A stretch of 64,000 nucleotides of DNA, taken from positions 3,038,001 to 3,102,000 of the forward strand of contig NZ_CP138995.1 of assembly GCF_044596045.1 (NCBI RefSeq), read 5' to 3'. The position numbers were made by a program, and so were the translations under genes. Below the pieces are notes generated by a model. It made no database searches, was not told the origin of the DNA, and saw nothing but the letters and a program-made list of their open reading frames with translations. The DNA is from Flagellimonas sp947499585 (GTDB lineage: Bacteria; Bacteroidota; Bacteroidia; Flavobacteriales; Flavobacteriaceae). Within the stretch, counting starts at the first letter, position 1. Every line of letters starts with the position of its first letter. Shown piece by piece: positions 1 to 9,187 of the stretch.

Positions 1-657
1 GGTACTGGTAAATATGCCGAGTGGCTCTCCCAAAAAGGTCATTCGGTTTTTCTGGTGGATCCTGTTCCTAAACATATTGACCAAGCCATGGCAAGAGCCA
101 ATAAATTGAAAAACAAGTTTAGTGCTCATCTAGGAGAAGCGAGAGCGCTAAGTTTTCCTAATAATTTTGCCGATGTTGTGATTTTACACGGCCCTCTTTA
201 CCATTTACAAAGCAAACGTGATAGAGAAAAAGCCATCAAAGAAGCCAAAAGAGTTACGAAATCGAGAGGTGTTATTTTAGGGTTTTCAATTAATTATACA
301 GCATCAACCCTAGTTGGTCTGTTGCAGGGGTTAATTCACAAAAAAACGTTTTTTGAAATGTGCAAAGAAGAGCTTACGACCGGGGTACATAATCCTCCAA
401 ATGATTTTCCATGGCTTCTTGCCGAAGCCTATTACCATAAACCTGAAGAACTAAAAGAAGAATTTCAAGGACAGGATTTGATTTATTTAAACACCTATGC
501 CATTGAAGGTATTGCTTGGTTAGATAAGAATTATTTCATAAGTATATCGAATGAAAGGACTAAAAAAACACTAATGGATTTGATAGACATTACTGAGAAT
601 GACACTAATCTCCTAGCCTTTAGCCCGCATATGATGATAGCCTCAAAAAAGCAGTAA
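1..657 (+). CDS. SAM-dependent methyltransferase, 5' end outside window
   Basis: The frame is open from base 1, so the gene begins upstream of the window; 218 codons are visible. The first visible residues, GTGKYAEWL, look like the glycine-rich SAM-binding motif I of a class I (Rossmann-fold) methyltransferase. A later stretch, DVVILHGPLYHL, resembles the motif IV region, and a KEAKRVTKSRGVIL segment resembles the helix-strand after it. Perhaps 40-60 N-terminal residues are missing. The substrate cannot be told from sequence. A rho-independent-type hairpin follows 14 bases after the stop, so it is probably the last gene of its transcript. Family confidence is good, function unknown. Confidence 0.8.
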   Translation, partial: GTGKYAEWLSQKGHSVFLVDPVPKHIDQAMARANKLKNKFSAHLGEARALSFPNNFADVVILHGPLYHLQSKRDREKAIKEAKRVTKSRGVILGFSINYTASTLVGLLQGLIHKKTFFEMCKEELTTGVHNPPNDFPWLLAEAYYHKPEELKEEFQGQDLIYLNTYAIEGIAWLDKNYFISISNERTKKTLMDLIDITENDTNLLAFSPHMMIASKKQ

Positions 658-670
658 GTAGTATATCTAT

Positions 671-717
671 AAAAGCAATAGTGGTCCAAAATTAATCTTG
701 GCCATTATTGCTTTTTT
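671..717 (+). terminator. Rho-independent terminator after the methyltransferase gene
   Basis: The arm AAAAGCAATAGTGG pairs with CCATTATTGCTTTT (one G-T wobble) and is followed by a T-run. It lies just downstream of the stop at 657. Confidence 0.75.
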
Positions 718-755
718 CTAATTTATACTAGATTAAGATGGACTTAAGTTGAAAT

Positions 756-767
756 TGATTTTTATCA
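756..767 (+). promoter_or_regulatory. CRP/FNR-type box before MBL lipoprotein gene
   Basis: TGATTTTTATCA fits TGA-N6-TCA. Its centre is about 64 bp before the GTG start at 826, the same spacing class as the other boxes in this window. The match is seen directly; function is inferred. Confidence 0.5.
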
Positions 768-825
768 TTTTCTAAACAAAAGTGAGAGTATATTTTAGCT
801 GTCTACTTCCTCAAATTTAAAAATC

Positions 826-1635
826 GTGGATTGGTCGAAATCAAAAATAAGAACGACGGTTTTAGCATATATCTACTTGCTGGCCGTAACAATTCAAAGC
901 TGTACTATGGTAAACGTATCTGTTAGCAACAAAAGAAATCCTGCTCTCCAAACTTTGGAATTTGGTAAAAACCTGAAGGTTACCACTTGGGGAGCCATAA
1001 AGGTGAACAAAGCCGACTTTTTTCCTTCTAGTTTTCAAATCCTATCTAAAGGAATTGTACTATATATAGATCCTGTAGAAACGGACATTTCGGAAAAGGC
1101 CGATTATATATTCATTACTCATGGGCATCCCGATCATTTTTCTATAAAAACGATTGAGAAAATCGTTAAACCAGAAACTATTATCATATGCCCTAAAAGT
1201 GTTTCAAAAAAACTATTAAAAAAAGATTACAACATAAAGGAGGTGGGGCCAGGACAACTTGTTGACTTGGCTGGCATCCAATGTAAATCAGTGCATGCGT
1301 ATAATACCAAAAACGTTTTTCTATGGATAAAAGCGCACCCCAAATCAAAAAAAAATGTAGGTTACGTCTTAACACTTACGGATAATACCAGAATTTACCA
1401 TACAGGAGATACAGACTATATTCCTGAAATGGAAAATATCAATGATATTGATATTGTTATGGTACCAATTGGAGGAGACAACTTGACCATGAACATTGAT
1501 GAGGCAGCAAAAATGGTGAACAGAATAAGACCACAAATTGCTATACCCATGCATTATGAGCTTAAAAACAAAGCAATTTTATCGCAATTCCGCAACTTGG
1601 TAAATGAAGAGGTAAAAGTAAAATCCTTGGAATAG
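826..1635 (+). CDS. Metallo-beta-lactamase-fold hydrolase (UlaG/UPF0173-like), probable lipoprotein
   Basis: This is a 269-residue MBL-fold protein. The metal-binding motif THGHPDH (residues 98-104) is present, together with a downstream HTGDTDY segment and a late MHYE segment that supply the remaining ligands expected in UlaG/YtkL-like hydrolases. The N-terminus has a hydrophobic stretch ending in TIQSC (Cys26), a plausible lipobox, so the protein may be anchored in an envelope membrane. The start is GTG at 826; this keeps the signal sequence, whereas the next Met (907) would remove it. Substrate is unknown: this branch includes ascorbate-6-phosphate lactonase and NAPE-phospholipase-like enzymes. 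A CRP/FNR-type box lies upstream, suggesting membership in the stress regulon. Confidence 0.8.
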   Translation: MDWSKSKIRTTVLAYIYLLAVTIQSCTMVNVSVSNKRNPALQTLEFGKNLKVTTWGAIKVNKADFFPSSFQILSKGIVLYIDPVETDISEKADYIFITHGHPDHFSIKTIEKIVKPETIIICPKSVSKKLLKKDYNIKEVGPGQLVDLAGIQCKSVHAYNTKNVFLWIKAHPKSKKNVGYVLTLTDNTRIYHTGDTDYIPEMENINDIDIVMVPIGGDNLTMNIDEAAKMVNRIRPQIAIPMHYELKNKAILSQFRNLVNEEVKVKSLE

Positions 1636-1709
1636 ATTTAGTTTAATCCACCTAAACTAGCTATTTAACAGGCAGTAATATGAAATATTCTTTAGAATTA
1701 TTCAGCCTG

Positions 1710-1838
1710 TTAACTTTTCATAGGGTTCTCATTTGCAACTTTGATTGCTTGATATCCTACCGTTGCCAAGGCAACCAACATTGTTCCCATACCGCTCATT
1801 ACAAAAACAGACCAAGAAATATTAATACGGTACGCATA
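1710..1838 (-). pseudogene. Remnant of a MacB-like FtsX permease C-terminus
   Basis: Read on the minus strand, the frame ending at TAA 1710-1712 gives YAYRINISW followed by a hydrophobic stretch and ends QAIKVANENPMKS. This matches the final segment of the full permease at 2997-5390 (YAYRIKISW, then QVIRAAISDPVKSLRTE). Two in-frame stops lie directly before YAYRI, and the roughly 750 upstream residues are absent. It is a decayed tail of a second permease, probably left by duplication and deletion. It may extend to about 1880 in other frames. Confidence 0.75.
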
Positions 1839-1881
1839 TTATCATAAACTTTCCAAGGTTTGATGAAAAGCGAACTTTAAA

Positions 1882-1918
1882 AACATTATGTGGTCGTTTC
1901 CTTTTTTCTCATAATGTT
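1882..1918. repeat. Inverted repeat, 9-bp arms
   Basis: AACATTATG (1882-1890) and CATAATGTT (1910-1918) are perfect inverted repeats around a 19-nt loop, followed by an AT-rich run. It could be a weak terminator or part of the control region of the carbonic anhydrase gene. Confidence 0.4.
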
Positions 1919-1936
1919 ATATTTTTATTATTAATC

Positions 1937-1995
1937 AATAGTAATACTATTATTATTCAATAGTTTAACTATTAATTATGAATAGTAATAGTATT
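1937..1995 (+). promoter_or_regulatory. Three palindromes at exact 22-bp spacing (operator array)
   Basis: AATAGTAATACTATT (1937-1951), AATAGTTTAACTATT (1959-1973) and AATAGTAATAGTATT (1981-1995) start exactly 22 bp apart. The first two are perfect 7-bp inverted repeats around one base; the third has one mismatch. Spacing of about two helical turns puts the sites on one DNA face, as for cooperative binding of a dimeric repressor. The array ends about 50 bp before the carbonic anhydrase start. Confidence 0.6.
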
Positions 1996-2047
1996 AATCT
2001 AAACTATGTGATCTAATTTCGCCATGTATAATTTAAATATCATGGTT

Positions 2048-2797
2048 ATGAAAACAATTTTGAGTGCCACAAGTATTTTTTTAGCATTGACAACATTGGG
2101 TTTTTCGCAAACAAACTATAGTTTAGAAACTTCCAGTGAAACAATAGAAATTGATAGAAGCCGTATTCTAGTGGAAAGTGTATTGACCAAGGAAGAACAA
2201 GCAGCACTTACACCTGATGATGTCTACAATAGTTTAGCTGCCGGTAATGAAAGATTTGTTCGAAGTGACTTAACAGCAAGGGACCATTCCATACAGATAC
2301 GGGAAAGTTCCGATGCCCAATACCCCAAAGCCATTGTACTTTCGTGTGTTGATAGTAGAATTCCGGTAGAAGACGTATTTGATAAGGGAATAGGCGATAT
2401 TTTCGTTGCACGGGTTGCAGGTAATTTTATCAATGACGATATTCTTGGAAGCATGGAATTTGCCACCAAGGTAGCGGGAGCAAAACTTATTCTAGTAATG
2501 GGACATGAGAATTGCGGGGCCATTCATTCGGCCATTGATGGTGCCAAATTAGGGCACGTCACCAAAATGCTCAAAAATATCCAGCCAGCAATTGAACGAT
2601 CCACTAAGTCCGAAGGGCCAAAATCATCCAAAAACAGATTGTTCGTTCACGAGGTGAGTGAGAACAATGTTCGACATGCCATGGAAATGATAGTCGAGGA
2701 GAGTGATCTGTTAAGAACAATGCTGGAAAAAGGAGAGATTGGTATTAAAGGAGCTGTTTATGATATGGATACCGGAGTGGTGAATTTTATCAAATAG
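2048..2797 (+). CDS. Exported beta-class carbonic anhydrase
   Basis: The product catalyses CO2 + H2O to bicarbonate. It carries the beta-class zinc and catalytic signature: CVDSR (Cys, Asp-Arg dyad) followed about 50 residues later by GHENCGA (His and Cys ligands). The N-terminus beginning at 2048 (MKTILSATSIFLALTTLG...) is a typical signal peptide ending near SQT, so the enzyme should be periplasmic, unlike most cytosolic beta enzymes. In-frame ATGs at 2024 and 2042 would only add a poor pre-signal extension, so 2048 is preferred. The upstream palindrome array suggests dedicated regulation, and a strong terminator follows the stop. Confidence 0.85.
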   Translation: MKTILSATSIFLALTTLGFSQTNYSLETSSETIEIDRSRILVESVLTKEEQAALTPDDVYNSLAAGNERFVRSDLTARDHSIQIRESSDAQYPKAIVLSCVDSRIPVEDVFDKGIGDIFVARVAGNFINDDILGSMEFATKVAGAKLILVMGHENCGAIHSAIDGAKLGHVTKMLKNIQPAIERSTKSEGPKSSKNRLFVHEVSENNVRHAMEMIVEESDLLRTMLEKGEIGIKGAVYDMDTGVVNFIK

Positions 2798-2814
2798 TCT
2801 TTTAACTTAATCTA

Positions 2815-2853
2815 AAACATGGTCTAGGATAGTATCCTAGACCATGTTTTTTT
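2815..2853 (+). terminator. Strong rho-independent terminator
   Basis: Perfect 16-bp arms (2815-2830 and 2834-2849) lie around a 3-nt loop AGT and are followed by T residues, 17 bases after the carbonic anhydrase stop. Confidence 0.9.
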
Positions 2854-2996
2854 AAATGATGCGTTTATATCACTAAAACAATTTAAAGAAGTAAATTCAA
2901 ACAACCATTCAGCGAGATTTAGTTTCATAAAACGAACATTTTTAATACTCCATAGATTTTCTAAACTGGATTCGTTAAACGGCCTTTATTAGGGTA

Positions 2997-5390
2997 CTAC
3001 TCCGTCCGTAAACTTTTCACAGGGTCAGAAATGGCGGCTCGAATCACTTGGAAACTTACGGTCAGTACGGTTATAATGAAAGCGGACATTCCGGCAATAG
3101 CAAAAATCCACCAACTTATTTTTATTCGATACGCATAACTTTCTAACCATTGGCTCATAAAGTACCAAGCGATTGGAGTAGCTACAAAAACCGATATTAG
3201 GACTAAACCAATAAAGTCTTTGGAAAGCATGGCCCATAAATTCATAACCGATGCGCCTAACACTTTACGTATTCCGATTTCTTTTGTGCGTTGTTCTGCC
3301 ATAAAAGATGCAAGACCGATGAGACCCAAACAGCTAATAAAAATCGCTAGTAAAGAAAAAATCCCCGAGAGTTTTCCGATGCGTTCCATTTCGACAAATT
3401 TCTTGGCATAGTTTTGATTTACAAATTGATACTCAAAAGGGACTTCTGGCACATATTTCGTAAATACATCTTTAACAATTGCCAACGCTTCGGATGCGCT
3501 CTTGTCCGTATTCAACTTTAATTCAATGTAATTTGCATTGTAAATGTAGTCTATCATATAGATGGCATGTTTGACCGATTCGTAAGGCGACTCCGATAGC
3601 ATATTCCTCACGACACCAATTATCTTATGTTCGCTATTGCCCCACTTCATTATTTTGCCAACAGGGTTCTCAAGACCCATATATTTTACGGCGGCCTCAT
3701 TGATAATGTAGGCTGTAGAATCAGTTGAAAATTCTCTTGAAAAGTCTCGTCCTTCAACAATTTCCCAATCTACTGTCTTCCCATAGTCATGTGTGATGTA
3801 AAAATTAGCAAATTCATCATTGAAGCCTGGGTCTTTTCCCTCCCATGAAAATCCATCATTGCTGTTGAATGCAGCCGTAAGTGGACTTGATGATTCCGAC
3901 ATTTCCACGATTGCATTCCGGTTCTTTAATTCGTTTCGTAGCAAATTGTACTTACCCTCATAGTCAGAAGTCGAGATTTCCATTATAATCAGCCCTTCTT
4001 TATCGTAACCCAGCGGTCGTTCTTTTGAATGTTCAATCTGTTCCCTGACGACTATGGTGCCAACAATAAGAATCACGGAAACCGTAAATTGCCATACTAC
4101 AAGAACTTTTCTAAAAGCCGATGCGGAACGACCAGCCTTAAAACTTCCCTTCAATACTTTAACAGGTTTGAAAGAAGATAAATAAAGAGCTGGATAGCTT
4201 CCGGCCAAAAGCCCAACCAACAGTATGCTTGATAGACATATTAGCCAAAACACAAAACTATTGTAGGGGAATACTATCTGTTTACCGGCCAATTCATTAA
4301 AAAAGGGAAGAACAATCAAAACCATTAAAAGAGCCACACAGAATGATATGAAAACGACAACAATGGACTCGCTCAAAAACTGATTGACTAATTGCCCTTT
4401 GTTTGAACCCAAAGACTTTCGTACACCTATTTCTATATTCCTTTTCACGGAATTCGCGGTACTCAGGTTCATAAAATTTACACATGCCAATAAAAGGATA
4501 AAAAAGCCGATGATACCGAACAACCAGACGTAACGTATGAAACCACCTGTTTGAACACCGTTTTTCCAAGAGGATTTCAAATGCCAGTCGGCCATAGGAT
4601 GAAGAAAGATTTCAGTCTTTAGAGCTTTTTGAGATGCGTCTAGTTTATCATATTTGATATTCTTGATTTTTCTGTTAATCGTTTCGAAGTTCGTATTGGC
4701 GGCAACTTGAGCATACAGTTGATAGGAATTGTCGTCCCATCGTGGATTTTCGATTGCGGATTTGACCCAATCAACAGATGATGTATAAAGCTTCCAAGGT
4801 GCAATGAACATAATTTCTGAAAACTCCGAACTAATGGGCAAATCCTCATACACTCCGGTTACCACAACATTAAGTTCATTATCTAATTCTACTACTTTTC
4901 CAATCGGATCTTGATTTCCAAAAAAAGAGTTTGCGAGCGATTCTGAAAGAAGAATAGAATTAAGTTCTTTCAAACCATCGCGGCTACCTTTCAACATTTT
5001 TAAGGAAAGTATTTCTGGAGCGCCCACATCCATATAGTTTCCTTTTTCCGTAAGCTTTTTGTCATCTTTTGAAAGGATATGCTCCCAAGTGAAAGAGGAC
5101 ATGACTACATGCTCAAAACTACCTCCAAAGCTATTCTCCAATTCTGGCCCCATAGGGGCAGGAATTGAATTTTGAGTTACTCTTTTACCACTGTTTGTTT
5201 GGTGCTGCCATACTTGAGCTATGCGTTCATAATTATCGTGATATGTATTAAATGAGAGCTCAGCGGTAATCCAAAGCCCGATAAGCATTACCACCATCAT
5301 TCCGACCGCCAAACCACCAATATTGATAATGGAGTAACCTTTGTTGCGTTTCAGATTTCGCCAAGCGATTTTCAGATTGTTCTTGAACAT
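2997..5390 (-). CDS. MacB-like ABC transporter permease (FtsX family)
   Basis: This is a 797-residue inner-membrane permease with the double-module layout common in Bacteroidota. It has an N-terminal membrane helix (NIGGLAVGMMVVMLIGLWI), a large periplasmic MacB-type domain and an FtsX membrane block near residues 285-420 with the ENIEIGVRKSLGS-like coupling segment. A second periplasmic domain follows, then a C-terminal FtsX block with RTKEIGIRKVLGA. No ATPase gene is adjacent, so it must pair with one encoded elsewhere. Such permeases usually export or mechanically transmit from the periplasm; the substrate is unknown. The neighbouring fragment at 1710-1838 is a relic of a paralogue. Confidence 0.9.
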   Translation of the reverse strand: MFKNNLKIAWRNLKRNKGYSIINIGGLAVGMMVVMLIGLWITAELSFNTYHDNYERIAQVWQHQTNSGKRVTQNSIPAPMGPELENSFGGSFEHVVMSSFTWEHILSKDDKKLTEKGNYMDVGAPEILSLKMLKGSRDGLKELNSILLSESLANSFFGNQDPIGKVVELDNELNVVVTGVYEDLPISSEFSEIMFIAPWKLYTSSVDWVKSAIENPRWDDNSYQLYAQVAANTNFETINRKIKNIKYDKLDASQKALKTEIFLHPMADWHLKSSWKNGVQTGGFIRYVWLFGIIGFFILLLACVNFMNLSTANSVKRNIEIGVRKSLGSNKGQLVNQFLSESIVVVFISFCVALLMVLIVLPFFNELAGKQIVFPYNSFVFWLICLSSILLVGLLAGSYPALYLSSFKPVKVLKGSFKAGRSASAFRKVLVVWQFTVSVILIVGTIVVREQIEHSKERPLGYDKEGLIIMEISTSDYEGKYNLLRNELKNRNAIVEMSESSSPLTAAFNSNDGFSWEGKDPGFNDEFANFYITHDYGKTVDWEIVEGRDFSREFSTDSTAYIINEAAVKYMGLENPVGKIMKWGNSEHKIIGVVRNMLSESPYESVKHAIYMIDYIYNANYIELKLNTDKSASEALAIVKDVFTKYVPEVPFEYQFVNQNYAKKFVEMERIGKLSGIFSLLAIFISCLGLIGLASFMAEQRTKEIGIRKVLGASVMNLWAMLSKDFIGLVLISVFVATPIAWYFMSQWLESYAYRIKISWWIFAIAGMSAFIITVLTVSFQVIRAAISDPVKSLRTE

Positions 5391-5819
5391 GATTCTCGTT
5401 TTTAAATTGATGGCTTAGCAAACTTGCCCAATGATGGAAAACAAGTACTTACTTGGCACCTAAAGTGTTGTGGATTTTTTACAACTATATTTATGCCAAA
5501 AATTTAAATGATTGAATATCAATTATCTAAATTAAAAAATCAATAATTTCTTAGCCACCACTGTAAAATAACTATACATACATTGTACAAATAGTTTACA
5601 TCATACAGAGAAGTTTTATAGAAAGTATAATTTCAACATTCAATAGTACATTAGAGTATTTTAAAATAAACAGTTTTTAGGATTATTTGATCTTAGCTTC
5701 AAAATACATCTCCTGCTTAAAAACAAGTTATTTTCTAATTCCGTTAAGATTTAATTACATGTTCTTTAAGAAAGAACGAAGAATGAAAGTATAGCTTTAC
5801 GCAGTTACATCAATCGCGT
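5391..5819. other. 429-bp AT-rich divergent intergenic region
   Basis: This lies between the permease (leftward) and the exported protein at 5820 (rightward), so it should hold both promoters. I see no convincing ORF, tRNA, CRP/FNR box or strong hairpin. A TACATACATTGTACA-like stretch near 5576 is only loosely symmetrical. Confidence 0.5.
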
Positions 5820-6662
5820 ATGAAAATAAAACTACGATTCTTAACTCTCATTTTAGTACTACTCTTTTCCTTTTCGTATTCTGGGTTTGGTCAAGAAACG
5901 ATTGTGACCGTAAATGGAAAAGTTAAGAGTTTGAGCAATGACGTCTCAGATGTATTGGTGGTTAACCTAAGCTCACAAAAATCCACAATTACCAATAATG
6001 AGGGAGCTTTTTTTATTGAAGCCAAATTAAACGACTCCATACAATTTACCGCTGTTCAATACTTGACCAAAAAAATTATGGTTACAAATACCATTTTAAA
6101 CACCTCTTTGATGCTCATTCATTTAGTGGATAATATCGTTAAATTGGATGAGGTAACTGTTATGCCCTATAGTTTATCAGGAAACATTGACCTTGATATT
6201 AAAAGAATCGGTAACGGCCCCGTTGCTACTGCATCATCCTTAAAACTGCCTAATTCAAATGTTCAAGTTATCACACATAATGAAAGACTGCTATTAGAGG
6301 CAGATAGAGGAAAATTTATCAAAGGGGGCATTCAATTGGATACTCTTTTCTTTTTCCCCATTGTTGGTCTTTACATGGACCTAAATGTGCACAAAACGCT
6401 CAACTACATTTCTGGAAGGACAAAGAAACTGAAAGAAATTGTATCTGTAGATGAGGGCATTAAAATGGAAAAAAAAATCATCAATATGTTCTCAAAAAAA
6501 ACCATATCGGAAGAATCTGGAATTCCTCTTGAAAATATTGATGGCTTTCTTACTTTTTGTATCTCACAGGAAGACTTTTCTAACTTATCCAGTGCGGGGA
6601 ATTCCTTTGAAGTTTGGAAATACCTTATGGCCAAAAGTGAAGAGTTCAAAAGAAGCCGGTAG
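5820..6662 (+). CDS. Exported protein with carboxypeptidase-regulatory-like domain
   Basis: The 280-residue product has a signal peptide (MKIKLRFLTLILVLLFSFSYSGFGQ). It is followed by a segment typical of the CarboxypepD_reg-like fold found in Bacteroidota surface and TonB-linked proteins: TVNGKVKSLSNDVSDVLVVNL, then ITNNEGAFFIEAKLNDSIQFTAVQYLTKKI. The rest (about residues 110-280) has no domain I recognise. It is probably periplasmic or outer-membrane associated. No operon partner is evident; the cardiolipin synthase downstream has its own candidate box. Function unknown. Confidence 0.75.
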   Translation: MKIKLRFLTLILVLLFSFSYSGFGQETIVTVNGKVKSLSNDVSDVLVVNLSSQKSTITNNEGAFFIEAKLNDSIQFTAVQYLTKKIMVTNTILNTSLMLIHLVDNIVKLDEVTVMPYSLSGNIDLDIKRIGNGPVATASSLKLPNSNVQVITHNERLLLEADRGKFIKGGIQLDTLFFFPIVGLYMDLNVHKTLNYISGRTKKLKEIVSVDEGIKMEKKIINMFSKKTISEESGIPLENIDGFLTFCISQEDFSNLSSAGNSFEVWKYLMAKSEEFKRSR

Positions 6663-6713
6663 TTTTAGAAAAACTGCTTTTTACTTAGTTTTTTTATCCT
6701 CCCTTTTTCAAAC

Positions 6714-6725
6714 TGATTTAAATCA
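6714..6725 (+). promoter_or_regulatory. CRP/FNR-type box before cls
   Basis: TGATTTAAATCA is a perfect palindrome and a TGA-N6-TCA match, centred about 59 bp before the ATG at 6779. Confidence 0.6.
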
Positions 6726-6778
6726 AAAGCTCAACAATCAACAGTTCATATCTTTGCTTGAAGTTGTTTTTCCCACTA

Positions 6779-8185
6779 ATGTTATTTATCGCCATAATAA
6801 TTATTTACTTTATACTAGCGCTAGTCTTGGTCATTGGACTACTGTTAAACGGTGTTAGACCAAGTAAGACCTTAGCATGGCTTTTAGCAATTTTCACTAT
6901 ACCAATTGGTGGTGTTTTACTATATCTATTGCTGGGCAGGAATCGAAGAAAAAACAAGCTTTTCAATTTAAAAAGCGATTATTTAACTGATATACACTCC
7001 CCGTTAAATCAAGAATCGGTTAAGCGGCATCCTGACAATAGAAAAATCATAAAACTTATTAGTAAAACCAGTAACTACCCTTTAACGCATCAAAATCAAG
7101 TAAAGATTCTTAAGGATGGAAAAGAAACCTTTGAATCTATATTTTCAGCCTTAGAAAATGCCAAACATCATATACACATCCAATATTATATTTATGAGGA
7201 TGGAATACTAGCAAATAAATTGTTGCAACTATTTAAAAAAAAGGTAGAAGAAGGGGTTAAGATTCGTCTTTTATATGATGGTATTGGCAGCTATTCATTA
7301 AGCAAAAAACATATCAAAAACCTTCAGAAAATTGGTGTTGAAGTACATCAGTTTCTACCCTTTAGATTTGGAAGGCTTTTATCATCAATAAATTATAGGA
7401 ACCATAGAAAAATCATTGTAATAGATGGTTACGTGGGATTTACAGGCGGCATCAATGTCTCTGATAAATACCTTATTGGTGATGAAGCTTTAGGAAATTG
7501 GCATGATATCCATTCAAGAATACAAGGAAAAGCAGCTAATTATTTAGATAGGATTTTTGTTGCGGATTGGTGTTTGGCAGGTGGTGAAAAGGTAGAATCT
7601 CTAAAACATTCCAAGACAATATCAACAGAAAAAAACGGCATGGAAGTACAAATAGTCCCCAGTGGACCTGATGATGACTTCGCCACAATGGAACAGGTTT
7701 ATTTTTCCATTATAAACAATGCAGAGAAGTACGTCTATATTATCAATCCTTATATCATTCCCAATCATGCAATTCTGCAAAGTTTACAGACCGCGGCCTT
7801 GAGCGGTATAGATGTGCGGATATTGATGTCTACAAGTACCGATATAAAAGTGGTTGATTGGTGCGTTAGGGCATATTTTGAATCTTATTTAAAAGCGGGT
7901 ATAAAACTCTATTTATATCCTGATGGTTTTTTACACAGTAAAGTGGTAATCAGTGATGACCAGATTGTAAGCGTGGGAACAGCCAATCTTGATGAACGAA
8001 GTTTACAGCAAAACTATGAGGTCAATGCCATTATTTATAATAATGAGCTATGCAGGAATATGAAAGAAGATTTTCTGATGGATTGTTCCAAATCTATCTT
8101 ACTTGATCTAGAAACACATCAAAAAAGGCCCTGGTCTACAAAGATTCTTGAAGGGTCAGCAAAATTATTGAGCCCTTTATTATGA
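6779..8185 (+). CDS. cls: Cardiolipin synthase (phospholipase D superfamily)
   Basis: The enzyme condenses phosphatidylglycerol molecules into cardiolipin at the inner membrane. Two N-terminal hydrophobic segments (FIAIIIIYFILALVLVIGLL and TLAWLLAIFTIPIGGVLLYLL) precede two HKD motifs: NHRKIIVIDG and, about 190 residues later, LHSKVVISDD. Both have the H-x-K-x4-D pattern. The total of about 468 residues is normal for the family. The start is set at ATG 6779; an in-frame TTG at 6758 adds only seven residues. The palindromic CRP/FNR-type box at 6714 suggests stress-regulon control. The last 6 bp overlap the convergent dehydrogenase gene. Confidence 0.92.
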   Translation: MLFIAIIIIYFILALVLVIGLLLNGVRPSKTLAWLLAIFTIPIGGVLLYLLLGRNRRKNKLFNLKSDYLTDIHSPLNQESVKRHPDNRKIIKLISKTSNYPLTHQNQVKILKDGKETFESIFSALENAKHHIHIQYYIYEDGILANKLLQLFKKKVEEGVKIRLLYDGIGSYSLSKKHIKNLQKIGVEVHQFLPFRFGRLLSSINYRNHRKIIVIDGYVGFTGGINVSDKYLIGDEALGNWHDIHSRIQGKAANYLDRIFVADWCLAGGEKVESLKHSKTISTEKNGMEVQIVPSGPDDDFATMEQVYFSIINNAEKYVYIINPYIIPNHAILQSLQTAALSGIDVRILMSTSTDIKVVDWCVRAYFESYLKAGIKLYLYPDGFLHSKVVISDDQIVSVGTANLDERSLQQNYEVNAIIYNNELCRNMKEDFLMDCSKSILLDLETHQKRPWSTKILEGSAKLLSPLL

Positions 8186-9187
8186 AACAAATGTTTCATA
8201 ACCCAATTCGTTTCTACATCCCTTTCCTTCATACCAGCAGTCAATATTGTAAATGGTGGTCTCTGCAATTTTCTTTAATGCCTCTTTGGTAACGAAAGCT
8301 TGATGAGGAGTTAGCAATACATTTGGCAGAGAAATCAACTCCTTCAATTGTTCATCTTTAATTCCCTTTTTACTATTGTCTCTAAAAAAAACTCCTTTTT
8401 CCGTCTCATAAACATCTGTGGCATATCCACTTAAAGACTTCGTTTTAATTGCCTTTATTAAATCTATTGTTTTCACTACCGCGCCTCTGGCGGTATTGAC
8501 CAATAAAACTTTTGGTTTCATTATATCAAACAAGGATTTTTTGAACAAATGGTGCGTTTCATACGTAAGTGGAACATTGATACTAATAATATCTGCCTGT
8601 TTACAGAGATTTTCTAAATCCATATACTCTAAATCATACTGACTTTCTAGATAAGGGTTGTTTTTCAGATCGTTGGCAATCACCCTGCATCCAAATGCAT
8701 GAAATAGCTGAACTAGAATGGAACCTATTTTACCTGTACCTACAATTCCCACCGTTTTTCCGTTTAAATTATGACCAACTAAATCATCCAAAAGAAAATT
8801 GTATTGACGCACTTGTTCATTAGCTTGAATCAGTTTCCTGTTTAATGCCAAGAGTAAGCATATTGCATGTTCCGCAATAGCATGTGGAGAGTAGTCCGGG
8901 GCATTGGCAATTCTTAAACCAATACGCTTTGCCGATTTAATACTTACATTGTTGTACCCTGCAGATCTAAGTGTAATAAATTTTACACCAAGATCTTTTA
9001 AAATTTCGAGAACTACCAATGAGGCATCATCACCGGAAAAAATAGAAATGGCTTCATACCCTGCAGCCAAAACAGCAGTGGTACTATCCAAGGCTTGCGT
9101 TACAAAGGTTAATTTGTATTTCTCTTTATTGGCATTGTTAAGGGTTTCTATCTCAAACTCTTTGGCACTATAAACTAGTAACTTCAT
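8180..9187 (-). CDS. ldhA: D-lactate dehydrogenase-like 2-hydroxyacid dehydrogenase
   Basis: This is a 335-residue NAD-dependent dehydrogenase of the D-isomer-specific 2-hydroxyacid family. The Rossmann motif GIVGTGKIG lies in the middle. Catalytic-domain markers follow: LVNTARGAVV (Arg), the ETEKG region (Glu) and LTPHQAF (His). The start (MKLLVYSAKEFE) and the NNVSIKSAKRIGLRIANAPDYSPHAIAEHAI segment are typical of LdhA. It would reduce pyruvate to D-lactate, regenerating NAD+ under oxygen limitation, which fits the neighbouring stress genes. The 5' end overlaps the upstream lipoprotein gene by 20 bp, implying co-transcription. The exact substrate is inferred. Confidence 0.85.
   Translation of the reverse strand: MKLLVYSAKEFEIETLNNANKEKYKLTFVTQALDSTTAVLAAGYEAISIFSGDDASLVVLEILKDLGVKFITLRSAGYNNVSIKSAKRIGLRIANAPDYSPHAIAEHAICLLLALNRKLIQANEQVRQYNFLLDDLVGHNLNGKTVGIVGTGKIGSILVQLFHAFGCRVIANDLKNNPYLESQYDLEYMDLENLCKQADIISINVPLTYETHHLFKKSLFDIMKPKVLLVNTARGAVVKTIDLIKAIKTKSLSGYATDVYETEKGVFFRDNSKKGIKDEQLKELISLPNVLLTPHQAFVTKEALKKIAETTIYNIDCWYEGKGCRNELGYETFVS

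Noticed and set aside
6451..6858. 135-codon frame overlapping the end of the exported protein and start of cls
   Set aside because: It covers parts of two well-supported genes in another frame, crosses the CRP/FNR box and shows no coding pattern.
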